Shown piece after piece: positions 8,039-15,304 of a DNA stretch of 33,247 nucleotides. Below the pieces are notes generated by a model that worked only from the letters and a program-made list of their open reading frames with translations, was not told the DNA's origin and did no database searches. The number at the start of each line of letters is the position of its first letter. Position 1 is the first letter of the stretch. Origin of the DNA: Streptomyces beihaiensis (GTDB lineage: Bacteria > Actinomycetota > Actinomycetes > Streptomycetales > Streptomycetaceae); assembly GCF_026274175.1 (NCBI RefSeq), contig NZ_JAPHNL010000306.1, positions 1 to 33,247 of the forward strand, given 5' to 3'. Position numbers and translations under genes: made by a program.

Positions 8039-8068
8039 AAGCTAGCGCCGATCCGCTAGCAGCGGCAA
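8039..8068 (-). promoter_or_regulatory. toxin-antitoxin promoter with inverted-repeat operator
   Basis: On the minus strand TTGCCG (8063-8068) is followed after 18 bp by TAGCTT (8039-8044), then 6 nt to the antitoxin ATG. Perfect 7-bp arms GCTAGCG (8041-8047) and CGCTAGC (8054-8060), spaced by 6 bp, overlap the -10 box and spacer. This is the expected form of an autoregulatory operator for a dimeric ribbon-helix-helix antitoxin. Confidence 0.7.
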
Positions 8069-8165
8069 GGCGGGGCCGGATCGGATCCGCCGTGCGCGCA
8101 GACACCGGTGGGACGAGCGTCCAGGATGAGAAGGTCGTCAACCGACCGGCCGACGAGGAGAGTTC

Positions 8166-9050
8166 ATGACACGCCCGTTCCGCTTCGGCGTCAACATGCT
8201 GACCCCGGCCCCCGGCGACGCCTGGCGTGCCAAATGCCGCGAGGCCGAGGAGCTCGGCTACGACGTGGTCCTGGTGCCCGACCATCTCGGCATGCCGTCG
8301 CCGTTCCCCTCGCTCGTCGCGGCCGCCGGGGCGACGCGGCGGGCGCGGGTGGGGACGTTCGTACTGAACTGCGCCTTCTGGAACCCGGTGCTGCTCGCGC
8401 GGGAGGTGGCGACGACCGCCGCGCTGACCGGCGACCGCCTGGAGGTGGGACTGGGCACGGGATATGTGCGCGACGAGTTCGACCGGGCGGGCGTCGAGTG
8501 GGGCACGGCCGGCAGCCGGGTCGATCACTTGCGGCGCACGGTCGAGGAGTTGGACCGGATCCTCGGCACCGAGGACGTGTCCGGCCGCCCGCCACTGCTG
8601 ATCGGCGGAAACGGGGACCGGATGCTGCGGATCGCCGCCGAGCACGCCGACATCGCCGCGTTCACGGGCGCCCGCGCCTCCGCCGACCGCCCGGGTCGCC
8701 TCGACCCCCTGGACGCGGACGAGCTCGACGACCGGGTGGCCGTGTACCGGCGGTTCGCCGCCGACCGTTGCGTTCCCGCCGAGCTCAACCTGTTGCTGCA
8801 GCTGGTGGCGGTGACGGACGACCGCGCCGCGGCGGCCCGGCCCTGGCTGGAGCGGGTACCGGGCATCACGGAGAAGGACGTGCTCGAGTCACCGCTGGTG
8901 CTGATCGGCACGGCGGAGGAGGCCGCGGACCAGCTGATCGCCCGGCGGGAGCGGTACGGATTCACGTACTTCACGGTCCTGGAACCGCACTACGAGGCGT
9001 TCGCCCCGGTCATCGCGGAGCTGCGCGCACGAGGTGAGACGGCGCCCTGA
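8166..9050 (+). CDS. LLM-class F420-dependent oxidoreductase
   Basis: 294 residues, luciferase-like monooxygenase fold. Begins FRFGVNMLTPAPG, then LGYDVVLVPDHLG, RARVGTFVLN, the cofactor-site segment RLEVGLGTGYVRDEF and LIGGNGDRMLRIAAEHADI, with LIGTAEEAADQLIARRERYG near the end. This matches the mycobacterial/Streptomyces F420 subgroup (MSMEG_2516-like as I recall it); the substrate is unknown. The ATG at 8166 has GAGGAG about 7 nt upstream. It is divergent from the toxin-antitoxin operon and shares its 133-bp intergenic region. Confidence 0.87.
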   Translation: MTRPFRFGVNMLTPAPGDAWRAKCREAEELGYDVVLVPDHLGMPSPFPSLVAAAGATRRARVGTFVLNCAFWNPVLLAREVATTAALTGDRLEVGLGTGYVRDEFDRAGVEWGTAGSRVDHLRRTVEELDRILGTEDVSGRPPLLIGGNGDRMLRIAAEHADIAAFTGARASADRPGRLDPLDADELDDRVAVYRRFAADRCVPAELNLLLQLVAVTDDRAAAARPWLERVPGITEKDVLESPLVLIGTAEEAADQLIARRERYGFTYFTVLEPHYEAFAPVIAELRARGETAP

Positions 9051-9178
9051 GCGGCGGCGCCGCGGTCTGCGGCCCGGCTCGCGGGGCGGCGACGGGGGCA
9101 CCGCGGCCGACGCCCAGGGGCAGGGACCGACGGGGAAACCGTTCGCCGGACGGACCGGTGCTCTGCTTGGCTCGCCGT

Positions 9179-9613
9179 ATGAGTGATCTGCGTATCCGCC
9201 GCGCCACCCTCTCGGACATCGACGCCGTGCTGCGGTTCTGGCACGAGGCCGCCGAAGGCACCAGCATCAGCGACGACCCCGACGGGGTGGCGCGGCTCGT
9301 CACGCGAGACCCGAACGCCCTGCTTCTCGCCGAGCGCGACGGACTCGTCGTGGGAACGGTCATAGCGGGCTTCGACGGCTGGCGCTGCCATCTGTACCGG
9401 CTCGCGGTGCTCCCGGACGCCCGGCGGCAGGGCGTCGGTTCGGCGCTGCTCGCGGCCGCCGAGGAGCGGTTCGTGGCGCTCGGCGGGCGGCGCGGCGACG
9501 CCATGGTGCTGGACCGCAACGAGCGGGCCCGGCACGCGTGGCGGGCCGCCGGGTACGCGCCCGAGCCGCAGTGGAGCCGGTGGGTGAAGCCGCTTCACCG
9601 CCCTGAGACCTGA
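9179..9613 (+). CDS. GNAT-family N-acetyltransferase
   Basis: 144 residues, a complete single GNAT domain. LRIRRATLSDIDAVLRFWHEA is the first strand and helix, and the acetyl-CoA pyrophosphate loop is ARRQGVGSALL (motif R/QxxGxG/A). AWRAAGYAPE closes the fold, with a typical GNAT ending. The ATG at 9179 is chosen over the in-frame start at 9158 because the fold begins two residues after it. No good Shine-Dalgarno site is visible. Substrate unknown; could be a small-molecule or ribosomal-protein acetylase. Confidence 0.85.
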   Translation: MSDLRIRRATLSDIDAVLRFWHEAAEGTSISDDPDGVARLVTRDPNALLLAERDGLVVGTVIAGFDGWRCHLYRLAVLPDARRQGVGSALLAAAEERFVALGGRRGDAMVLDRNERARHAWRAAGYAPEPQWSRWVKPLHRPET

Positions 9614-9615
9614 GG

Positions 9616-9692
9616 CTTTACCATCCATTTACTTTGCTGCTCTTTTACTATGGGGGTCCCTGAACTACTCCGAAAGGTGTGAGCGTCCGCCC
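9616..9692 (+). promoter_or_regulatory. AT-rich leader/promoter region before the CNNM genes
   Basis: A locally AT-rich stretch (9616-9651) with TTTACC, TTTACT and TTTTACTATG lies between the GNAT stop and the 33-codon ORF. TACTAT (9646-9651) is a fair -10, but no -35 stands at the usual distance (ATCCAT at 9623 with a 17-bp spacer is the best). A possible Shine-Dalgarno GAAAGGTG (9672-9679) follows. Most likely the promoter of the CNNM pair. Confidence 0.35.
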
Positions 9693-9794
9693 ATGGGCGA
9701 GCCCCCCAGTACATCGAGCGTGCCCCTGCACGGTCCCCACGAGCGCGCGTCCGTCCCGGCCCTGGCCGATCATGGGACGGAGGTGACCCGATGA
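9693..9794 (+). CDS. 33-residue ORF translationally coupled to the CNNM gene
   Basis: ATG at 9693 opens a 34-codon frame beginning MGEPPSTSS and ending TEVTR. Its TGA (9792-9794) overlaps the ATG (9791) of the first CNNM gene as ATGA. AAAGGTG lies about 13 nt upstream of its ATG. It has no membrane segment or known domain. It could be a leader peptide coupling or regulating translation of the CNNM genes, or chance; in high-GC DNA short ORFs arise often. No homology can be claimed. Confidence 0.35.
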   Translation: MGEPPSTSSVPLHGPHERASVPALADHGTEVTR

Positions 9795-11134
9795 CCGAAG
9801 TGCTTCTGCTGGCCGTGGCCGTGCTGCTGTCCCTGGCCTGCGGCGCGTTCGTCGCGGCGGAGTTCTCGCTCACCACCGTCGAGCGCGCCGATCTGGAGGC
9901 GGCGATCGAGCGGGGCGAGCGCGGCGCCGCCGGTGCTCTCAAGGCCGCACGGAACCTCACGTTCCAGCTGTCCGGCGCACAGCTCGGCATCACCGTGACG
10001 AACCTGGTCGTCGGCATGCTCGCCGAACCCTCCATCGCCAAGCTCATCGCGGGGCCCCTGGAGGCCGTCGGCGTACCGTCCTCGGCGTCCACGTCCGTGG
10101 CGCTGGTCATCGGCACCGCCCTGTCGACCGTCTTCCTGATGGTCGTCGGTGAACTGGTGCCGAAGAACTGGGCCATCTCCTCGCCGCTGGCCGTGGCCAA
10201 GGCGGTGGCGAACCCACAGCGCTGGTTCAGCCGCGCCTTCGGCCCCTTCATCACCCACCTCAACAACACCGCGAACCGGCTCGTGCGCCGCCTCGGCATC
10301 GAGCCGACCGAGGAGCTGGCCTCCGCGCGCGGACCCCAGGAGCTCATGGCGCTCGCCCGCCACTCCGCCAAGGAGGGTGCCCTGGAGGCGGACACCGCGG
10401 AGCTGTTCGTACGGACCCTCAACCTCGCCGACCTCACCGCGGAGAACGTGATGACGCCGCGCGTCCAGGTCGTCGCCCTCGACGCGCAGGCCACCTGCGA
10501 GGACGTCGCCAACGCGACCCGCGCCACCGGCCTGTCCCGCTTCCCCGTCTACCGCGGCGGCCTCGACGCGGTCATCGGCACCGTGCACATCAAGGACGTC
10601 CTGGCCGTCCCCGACGAGCAGCGCGGCCGCACCGGCGTGACCGAGCTGCTGCGCGAGCCGCTGTTCGTGCCGGAGACCCTGACCGTGGAGCGGCTGCTCG
10701 ACCGGCTCTCCGGCCGCCGCACCATGGCCGTCGTCATCGACGAGTACGGCGGCACCGCGGGTGTCGCCACCCTCGAGGACATCGTCGAGGAGGTGGTCGG
10801 CGAGGTGCGCGACGAGCACGACCCGCACGAGACGCCCGACATCGCGCCCGCGGGAACCGACGCGTCCGGGCGCGCCCTCTACTCGGCCGACGGCGCCGCC
10901 CGCACCGACCGGCTCGCGCGGGTCGGCCTGCGCGTACCCGACGGCCCGTACGAGACGCTGGCCGGTCTCGTCGCCACCGAGCTGGGCCGCATCCCGGACG
11001 AGGGCGACAGCGTCGAGGTGGCCGGCTGGCGCCTCGACGTCGTGGACGCCCACGGCCACCGGGCCGCGCGGGTGCTGCTGCACGCACCCGCCGCCACGGA
11101 CGCCGGGGACGACATCAAGGAGGGTGGCCGATGA
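9791..11134 (+). CDS. CNNM/CorC-family membrane protein with CBS pair and CorC_HlyC domain
   Basis: 447 residues, often annotated hemolysin family protein. An N-terminal DUF21/CNNM membrane domain (about 1-190, with AAEFSLTTVERADLE, LGITVTNLVVG and ELVPKNWAI) is followed by a CBS pair (about 210-340, ENVMTPRVQVVAL and VVIDEYGGTAGVATLEDI) and a C-terminal CorC_HlyC domain (about 360-435). Relatives are Mg2+ exporters or take part in Mg/Co resistance; hemolysis itself is not expected. GGAGGTG lies 5 nt before the ATG. It ends in an ATGA overlap with a paralogue, so the two are probably made together and may form a heterodimer. Confidence 0.92.
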   Translation: MTEVLLLAVAVLLSLACGAFVAAEFSLTTVERADLEAAIERGERGAAGALKAARNLTFQLSGAQLGITVTNLVVGMLAEPSIAKLIAGPLEAVGVPSSASTSVALVIGTALSTVFLMVVGELVPKNWAISSPLAVAKAVANPQRWFSRAFGPFITHLNNTANRLVRRLGIEPTEELASARGPQELMALARHSAKEGALEADTAELFVRTLNLADLTAENVMTPRVQVVALDAQATCEDVANATRATGLSRFPVYRGGLDAVIGTVHIKDVLAVPDEQRGRTGVTELLREPLFVPETLTVERLLDRLSGRRTMAVVIDEYGGTAGVATLEDIVEEVVGEVRDEHDPHETPDIAPAGTDASGRALYSADGAARTDRLARVGLRVPDGPYETLAGLVATELGRIPDEGDSVEVAGWRLDVVDAHGHRAARVLLHAPAATDAGDDIKEGGR

Positions 11135-12144
11135 CCGCGGTCCAGCTGTTGATCGGTCTGGCGACGCTCGTCGTCAACGCCTTCTTCGTGGGCGCCGAGT
11201 TCGCGCTGATCTCGGTGCGCCGCAGCCAGATCGAGCCGCACGCCGACGACGGCAACCGCAGCGCCCGCAGTGTCCTGTGGGGTCTGCAGCACGTGTCGGC
11301 GCTGATGGCGGCGGCCCAGCTCGGCATCACGCTGTGCACCCTGGTCCTCGGTGTCGTCGCCGAACCGGCCATCGCGCATCTGCTCGAGCCGGTGTTCGAC
11401 GCCGTCGGGATGCCGCACGGCCTGATCCACCCGATCTCGTTCGTGATCGCGCTGACCGTGGCGACCTATCTGCACATGCTGCTCGGCGAGATGGTGCCCA
11501 AGAACATCGCGCTGGCCGAGCCGGTGCGCACGGCGTTGCTGCTCGGCCCCCCGCTGGTCGCCCTGGCGCGCGCCCTGCGCCCGGTGATCTTCACGGTGAA
11601 CGAGTTCGCGAGCATCCTCCTGAAACTGCTCAGGGTGGAGACCAGGAACGAGGTCGCGGCCACCTTCTCGGACGACGAGCTGGCCCGCATGGTCAAGGAC
11701 TCGTCGGACGCCGGCCTCATCGACGACCGCGCGCAGGAGCGGCTGCACGACGCGCTGGAGCTGGGCCGCCGCCCGGTCAAGGACGTCGTGATGCCGCTGG
11801 AGAAGGTCGTGTACGCGCGCGTGGGCGTCACCCCGGAGCAATTGGAGCGCCTGTCGGCCGAGTCGGGCTTCTCCCGTTTCCCGGTCGTGGACGAGGGGCG
11901 CCGCATCGTCGGGTACCTGCATGTGAAGGACGCGCTGGACGCGATGCCGCGCGATCTGCCCTTCCGGGTGCCGGACATGCGGTCCATCGCGCGCGTGCGC
12001 GAGACGACGCCGCTGGACGACGTGCTGACCGCGATGCGCGGCAGCCGCACCCATGTCGCCGCGGTGATGGGGGCGGACGGGCGGCTGGCCGGGCTCGTGA
12101 CCATGGAGGACGTGCTGCGGGAGCTGTTCGGGCAGCCCGCGTGA
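11131..12144 (+). CDS. CNNM-family membrane protein with CBS pair, no CorC_HlyC domain
   Basis: 337 residues, paralogue of the preceding gene and coupled to it (4-bp ATGA overlap). It has the DUF21 membrane domain (GAEFALISVRRSQIEPH, LGITLCTLVLG, LGEMVPKNIALAE) and a CBS pair (VVMPLEKVVYAR; GRLAGLVTMEDVLRELF), but stops right after the second CBS. The CorC_HlyC domain found in its partner is absent. Tandem long/short CNNM pairs are common in actinobacteria. A strong hairpin follows within 45 bp. Confidence 0.92.
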   Translation: MTAVQLLIGLATLVVNAFFVGAEFALISVRRSQIEPHADDGNRSARSVLWGLQHVSALMAAAQLGITLCTLVLGVVAEPAIAHLLEPVFDAVGMPHGLIHPISFVIALTVATYLHMLLGEMVPKNIALAEPVRTALLLGPPLVALARALRPVIFTVNEFASILLKLLRVETRNEVAATFSDDELARMVKDSSDAGLIDDRAQERLHDALELGRRPVKDVVMPLEKVVYARVGVTPEQLERLSAESGFSRFPVVDEGRRIVGYLHVKDALDAMPRDLPFRVPDMRSIARVRETTPLDDVLTAMRGSRTHVAAVMGADGRLAGLVTMEDVLRELFGQPA

Positions 12145-12185
12145 CGGTGGCCGCGGCTCCCGCGTGGCTCTGCCTGGGGCACCGG

Positions 12186-12213
12186 CGCCCGCCGCACGGC
12201 GGTGCGGCGGGCG
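12186..12213. terminator. 12-bp-stem hairpin after the CNNM pair
   Basis: Perfect inverted repeat with arms CGCCCGCCGCAC (12186-12197) and GTGCGGCGGGCG (12202-12213) around a GGCG loop. There is no T-run, as usual for Streptomyces terminators. It lies 42 bp after the CNNM stop and 20 bp before the SGNH hydrolase start, so it could also act in that gene's 5' leader. Confidence 0.65.
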
Positions 12214-12232
12214 GGATACGATCACTGGCGCC

Positions 12233-13036
12233 ATGGAGACAGACCCTTCAGATGCCCCGTACACCAGCCTCGTCGCGGTCGGCGACTCCTTCACCGAAGG
12301 CATGTCGGACCGGCTGCCCGACGGTTCCTACCGAGGCTGGGCCGACCTGCTGGCCGCCCGGATGGCGGCCCACGCCCCCGGCTTCCGGTACGCCAACCTC
12401 GCGGTGCGCGGCAAGCTCATCGCGCAGATCGTCGACGAGCAGGCGACGACCGCCGCCGCGATGAACGCCGATGTGGTGACGCTGGTCGGCGGCCTCAACG
12501 ACACGTTGCGGCCCAAGTGCGACATGGGCCGGGTGACGGGGCTGCTCACGGAGGCCGTCGAACGGCTCGCCCCGACCTGCCGCCGGCTGGTCCTGATGCG
12601 CAGCCCCGGCCGCCAGGGCCCGGTGCTGGAACGGTTCCGGCCGCGTATGGAGGAGTTGTTCGCCTGCGTCGACGACCTCGCGGCGCGGCACGGCGCGCTC
12701 GTCGTCGACCTGTACGGGGCGTCGGTCCTGGGCGACCAGCGCCTGTGGGACGTGGACCGGCTGCACCTCACCGCCGAGGGCCACCGGCGGGTCGCCGAGG
12801 CGGTCTGGCAGGCGCTCGGCTACCCGCCCGAGACGGACTGGCGAGAGCCGCTGCCCGCGGCCGTGCGACCGGGCTGGGCGGCGCGGCGCACGGCCGACGC
12901 CCGGTTCGCCCGGCAGCATCTGCTCCCCTGGATCGGGCGCCGCCTGACCGGGCGCTCGTCGGGGGACGGGCTGCCGCCCAAGCGCCCGGAGCTCACGCCG
13001 TACGCGCGGGACGTACAGGACGTGCCGGACTCCTAG
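12233..13036 (+). CDS. SGNH/GDSL-family hydrolase
   Basis: 267 residues. Block I is GDSFTEG (17-23) with the nucleophile Ser19, then ANLAVRGK with the oxyanion Gly and LVGGLND (block III, Asn). DRLHLTAEGH near residues 174-183 carries the catalytic Asp and His. Lipase/esterase GDSL family; no signal peptide, so the enzyme is cytoplasmic. The C-terminal 70 residues are basic and follow the fold (WREPLPAAVRPGW...), a form common in Streptomyces copies. The ATG at 12233 is the family start; no strong Shine-Dalgarno site is seen. Substrate unknown. Confidence 0.9.
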   Translation: METDPSDAPYTSLVAVGDSFTEGMSDRLPDGSYRGWADLLAARMAAHAPGFRYANLAVRGKLIAQIVDEQATTAAAMNADVVTLVGGLNDTLRPKCDMGRVTGLLTEAVERLAPTCRRLVLMRSPGRQGPVLERFRPRMEELFACVDDLAARHGALVVDLYGASVLGDQRLWDVDRLHLTAEGHRRVAEAVWQALGYPPETDWREPLPAAVRPGWAARRTADARFARQHLLPWIGRRLTGRSSGDGLPPKRPELTPYARDVQDVPDS

Positions 13037-13239
13037 CGAGACGCACGGCGTCGCGCCCCGCGCGCGCGGCGAGCCGCTACGGGGTTTCGCGCGATGCGGC
13101 TCGGTTCGCCGAACTCGGCCCTGCCGATCCGCGGGACGGCCCGGCCGTGCTCGCTGGTCCCGCGCCGTGCTCCCCCTTCCGCCCGCCCCCGGACGCGTAC
13201 CGGTGAGCCCGCGCGGAGCCGGTTCTGATGGGTCTGACC

Positions 13240-13253
13240 TGTAGGTTCCTACA
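13240..13253. promoter_or_regulatory. TGTAGG-TT-CCTACA inverted repeat upstream of purB
   Basis: A perfect 6-bp inverted repeat with a TT centre (13240-13253). CTGTAGG recurs at 13274-13280, between the -35 and -10 of the predicted purB promoter. A regulator bound here would sit over and just upstream of that promoter. The protein is unknown; purine-dependent control is a guess. Confidence 0.45.
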
Positions 13254-13265
13254 TCCGGTGGACGG

Positions 13266-13304
13266 TTCGGAGCCTGTAGGGACGCCCGGTAGACTCGGTG
13301 CACG
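13266..13304 (+). promoter_or_regulatory. purB promoter, probably leaderless
   Basis: TTCGGA (13266-13271), an 18-bp spacer and TAGACT (13290-13295) put the transcription start about 8 nt further on, at the GTG of purB (13304). No Shine-Dalgarno sequence is present. TAGACT fits the Streptomyces -10 consensus TAgnnT well; the -35 is weak. Confidence 0.55.
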
Positions 13305-14752
13305 TGACTGCGCCTGCAAAGCCCCGTATCCCGAACGTTCTCGCCGGACGTTACGCCTCCGCCGAACTCGCCACCCTCTGGTCGCCCGAGGAGAAGGTGA
13401 AGCTGGAGCGCCGGCTCTGGCTCGCCGTGCTGCGTGCCCAGAAGGACCTCGGCATCGAGGTGCCGGACGCCGCGCTGAGCGACTACGAGCGGGTGCTCGA
13501 CCAGGTGGATCTCGCGTCGATCGCGGAGCGCGAGAAGGTCACCCGGCACGACGTGAAGGCGCGGATCGAGGAGTTCAACGCGCTCGCGGGCCATGAGCAG
13601 GTCCACAAGGGCATGACCTCGCGCGACCTGACGGAGAACGTCGAGCAGTTGCAGATCCGGCTCTCCCTGGAGCTGGTCCGCGACCGCTCGGTGGCCGTCC
13701 TGGCGCGCCTGGGCAAGCTGGCGGGCGAGTACGGCGAGCTGGTCATGGCGGGCCGCTCGCACAATGTCGCCGCACAGGCCACCACCCTCGGCAAGCGGTT
13801 CGCGACCGCCGCGGACGAGCTGCTCGTCGCGTACGGCCGGGTCGAGGAACTGCTCGCCCGCTACCCGCTGCGCGGCATCAAGGGCCCGGTCGGCACGGCC
13901 CAGGACATGCTGGACCTGCTCGGCGGCGCCGAGACCGGCGCGGACAAGCTCGCGGAACTCGAGCGGCGGATCGCCGGGCACCTGGGCTTCGCGCAGGCTT
14001 TCACCTCGGTCGGCCAGGTCTACCCGCGCTCGCTCGACTACGAGGTCGTCACCTCCCTCGTGCAGCTGGCGGCCGCCCCTTCCTCGCTCGCGAAGACGAT
14101 CCGTCTGATGGCCGGGCACGAGCTGGTCACCGAGGGTTTCAAGCCGGGCCAGGTCGGCTCGTCGGCGATGCCCCACAAGATGAACACCCGCTCCTGCGAG
14201 CGCGTCAACGGCCTGATGGTGATCCTTCGCGGTTACGCGTCGATGACCGGTGAACTGGCGGGCGACCAGTGGAACGAGGGCGATGTGTCGTGCTCGGTGG
14301 TGCGCCGCGTGGCGCTGCCCGACGCGTTCTTCGCCCTCGACGGTCTCCTGGAGACGTTCCTGACGGTCCTGGACGAATTCGGCGCGTTCCCGGCGGTCGT
14401 CGCCCGCGAGCTGGACCGCTACCTGCCGTTCCTCGCCACGACGAAGGTTCTCATGGCGTCGGTGCGGGCGGGCGTGGGCCGTGAGGAGGCGCACGAGGCG
14501 ATCAAGGAGAACGCGGTGGCGTGCGCGCTCGCGATGCGCGAGCAGGGTGCCGAGCGCAACGAACTGCTCGACAGGCTCGCCGCCGACGCGCGCATCCCGC
14601 TCGACCGCGCCGCGCTGGACACGCTGATGGCGGACAAGCTGTCGTTCACGGGCGCGGCGGCCGGCCAGGTCGCGCAGGTGGCCTCCCGCATCGAGGAGAT
14701 CGTCAAGCGGCACCCGGAGGCCGCCGGGTACACGCCGGGGGCGATCCTCTGA
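13304..14752 (+). CDS. purB: adenylosuccinate lyase (PurB)
   Basis: 482 residues of the fumarase/aspartase superfamily. Cleaves SAICAR to AICAR and adenylosuccinate to AMP, releasing fumarate, in purine synthesis. The signature is SSAMPHKMN at about residues 286-294, the flexible catalytic loop; EKVTRHDVKARIEEFN and GMTSRDLTEN carry active-site His and Thr/Ser residues. The GTG at 13304 (VTAPAKPRIPN...) is taken as start because it agrees with the family N-terminus and a likely leaderless promoter; a GTG two codons upstream is possible. Its stop overlaps the probable CTG start of the following glycosylase gene. Confidence 0.97.
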   Translation: MTAPAKPRIPNVLAGRYASAELATLWSPEEKVKLERRLWLAVLRAQKDLGIEVPDAALSDYERVLDQVDLASIAEREKVTRHDVKARIEEFNALAGHEQVHKGMTSRDLTENVEQLQIRLSLELVRDRSVAVLARLGKLAGEYGELVMAGRSHNVAAQATTLGKRFATAADELLVAYGRVEELLARYPLRGIKGPVGTAQDMLDLLGGAETGADKLAELERRIAGHLGFAQAFTSVGQVYPRSLDYEVVTSLVQLAAAPSSLAKTIRLMAGHELVTEGFKPGQVGSSAMPHKMNTRSCERVNGLMVILRGYASMTGELAGDQWNEGDVSCSVVRRVALPDAFFALDGLLETFLTVLDEFGAFPAVVARELDRYLPFLATTKVLMASVRAGVGREEAHEAIKENAVACALAMREQGAERNELLDRLAADARIPLDRAALDTLMADKLSFTGAAAGQVAQVASRIEEIVKRHPEAAGYTPGAIL

Positions 14753-15300
14753 CGCTCCCGCCCCGCGCGGAGCTCGAGGCCGCTCGCGGCCGTCCGGTGC
14801 CGGACGTCGTCGCGGGCGGCCTGCGCGTCCTGTTCTGCGGCATCAATCCCAGCCTGATGACGGCGGTGACAGGCCACCACTTCGCGCGCCCCGGCAACCG
14901 CTTCTGGCCGGTGCTCCACCTGTCCGGGTTCACGCCCCGCCGACTGCGGCCGGACGAGCAGGAGGAGCTGCTCTCGTACGGGTGCGGTATCACCAATGTC
15001 GTCGCGAGGGCCACGGCGCGCGCCGACGAACTCAGCGCCGAGGAGTTCCGCCAGGGCGGCCGGATCCTGGAGGAGAAGGTGGCGCGGCTGCGTCCGGAGT
15101 GGCTCGCCGTGGTGGGGGTGACGGCGTACCGGACGGCGTTCGGCGAGCCCAAGGCGCGGATCGGGCCGCAGGAGCGGACGGTGGGCGGCGCCAGGGTGTG
15201 GGCGCTGCCGAGCCCCAGCGGTCTCAACGCGCACTGGACGGCGCGGACGATGGCCGAGGAGTTCGGGCGGTTGCGGGAAGCGGCGACGCCGGTCGGCTGA
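14749..15300 (+). CDS. mug: mismatch-specific uracil/thymine DNA glycosylase (Mug-type)
   Basis: About 183 residues if it starts at CTG 14749. Removes uracil or thymine from G:U/G:T mismatches in base excision repair. Motif 1 is FCGINPSLM (29-37) with the catalytic Asn at about 33, followed by HHFARPGNRFWPVLH; motif 2 is PSPSGLNAHW. No ATG or TTG lies near the conserved N-terminus; the first in-frame GTG (14797) would remove the family-like TLPPRAELEAAR segment. CTG at 14749 restores it and overlaps the purB TGA as CTGA, with GGGGGCG 5-6 nt upstream. Prediction tools may choose 14797. Confidence 0.88.
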   Translation: MTLPPRAELEAARGRPVPDVVAGGLRVLFCGINPSLMTAVTGHHFARPGNRFWPVLHLSGFTPRRLRPDEQEELLSYGCGITNVVARATARADELSAEEFRQGGRILEEKVARLRPEWLAVVGVTAYRTAFGEPKARIGPQERTVGGARVWALPSPSGLNAHWTARTMAEEFGRLREAATPVG

Positions 15301-15304
15301 CCGG

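Noticed and set aside
9051-9178. GC-rich gap between LLM oxidoreductase and GNAT
   Set aside because: Several short GC palindromes but no stem clearly stronger than background; not called a terminator.
9616-9692. Riboswitch (M-box type) ahead of the CNNM genes
   Set aside because: The leader is too short for an M-box fold and I see none of its conserved elements.
12248-14713. 821-codon minus-strand frame antisense to purB and the SGNH hydrolase
   Set aside because: Composition is Arg/Leu/His/Gln-rich with no domain; opposite strand has certain genes.
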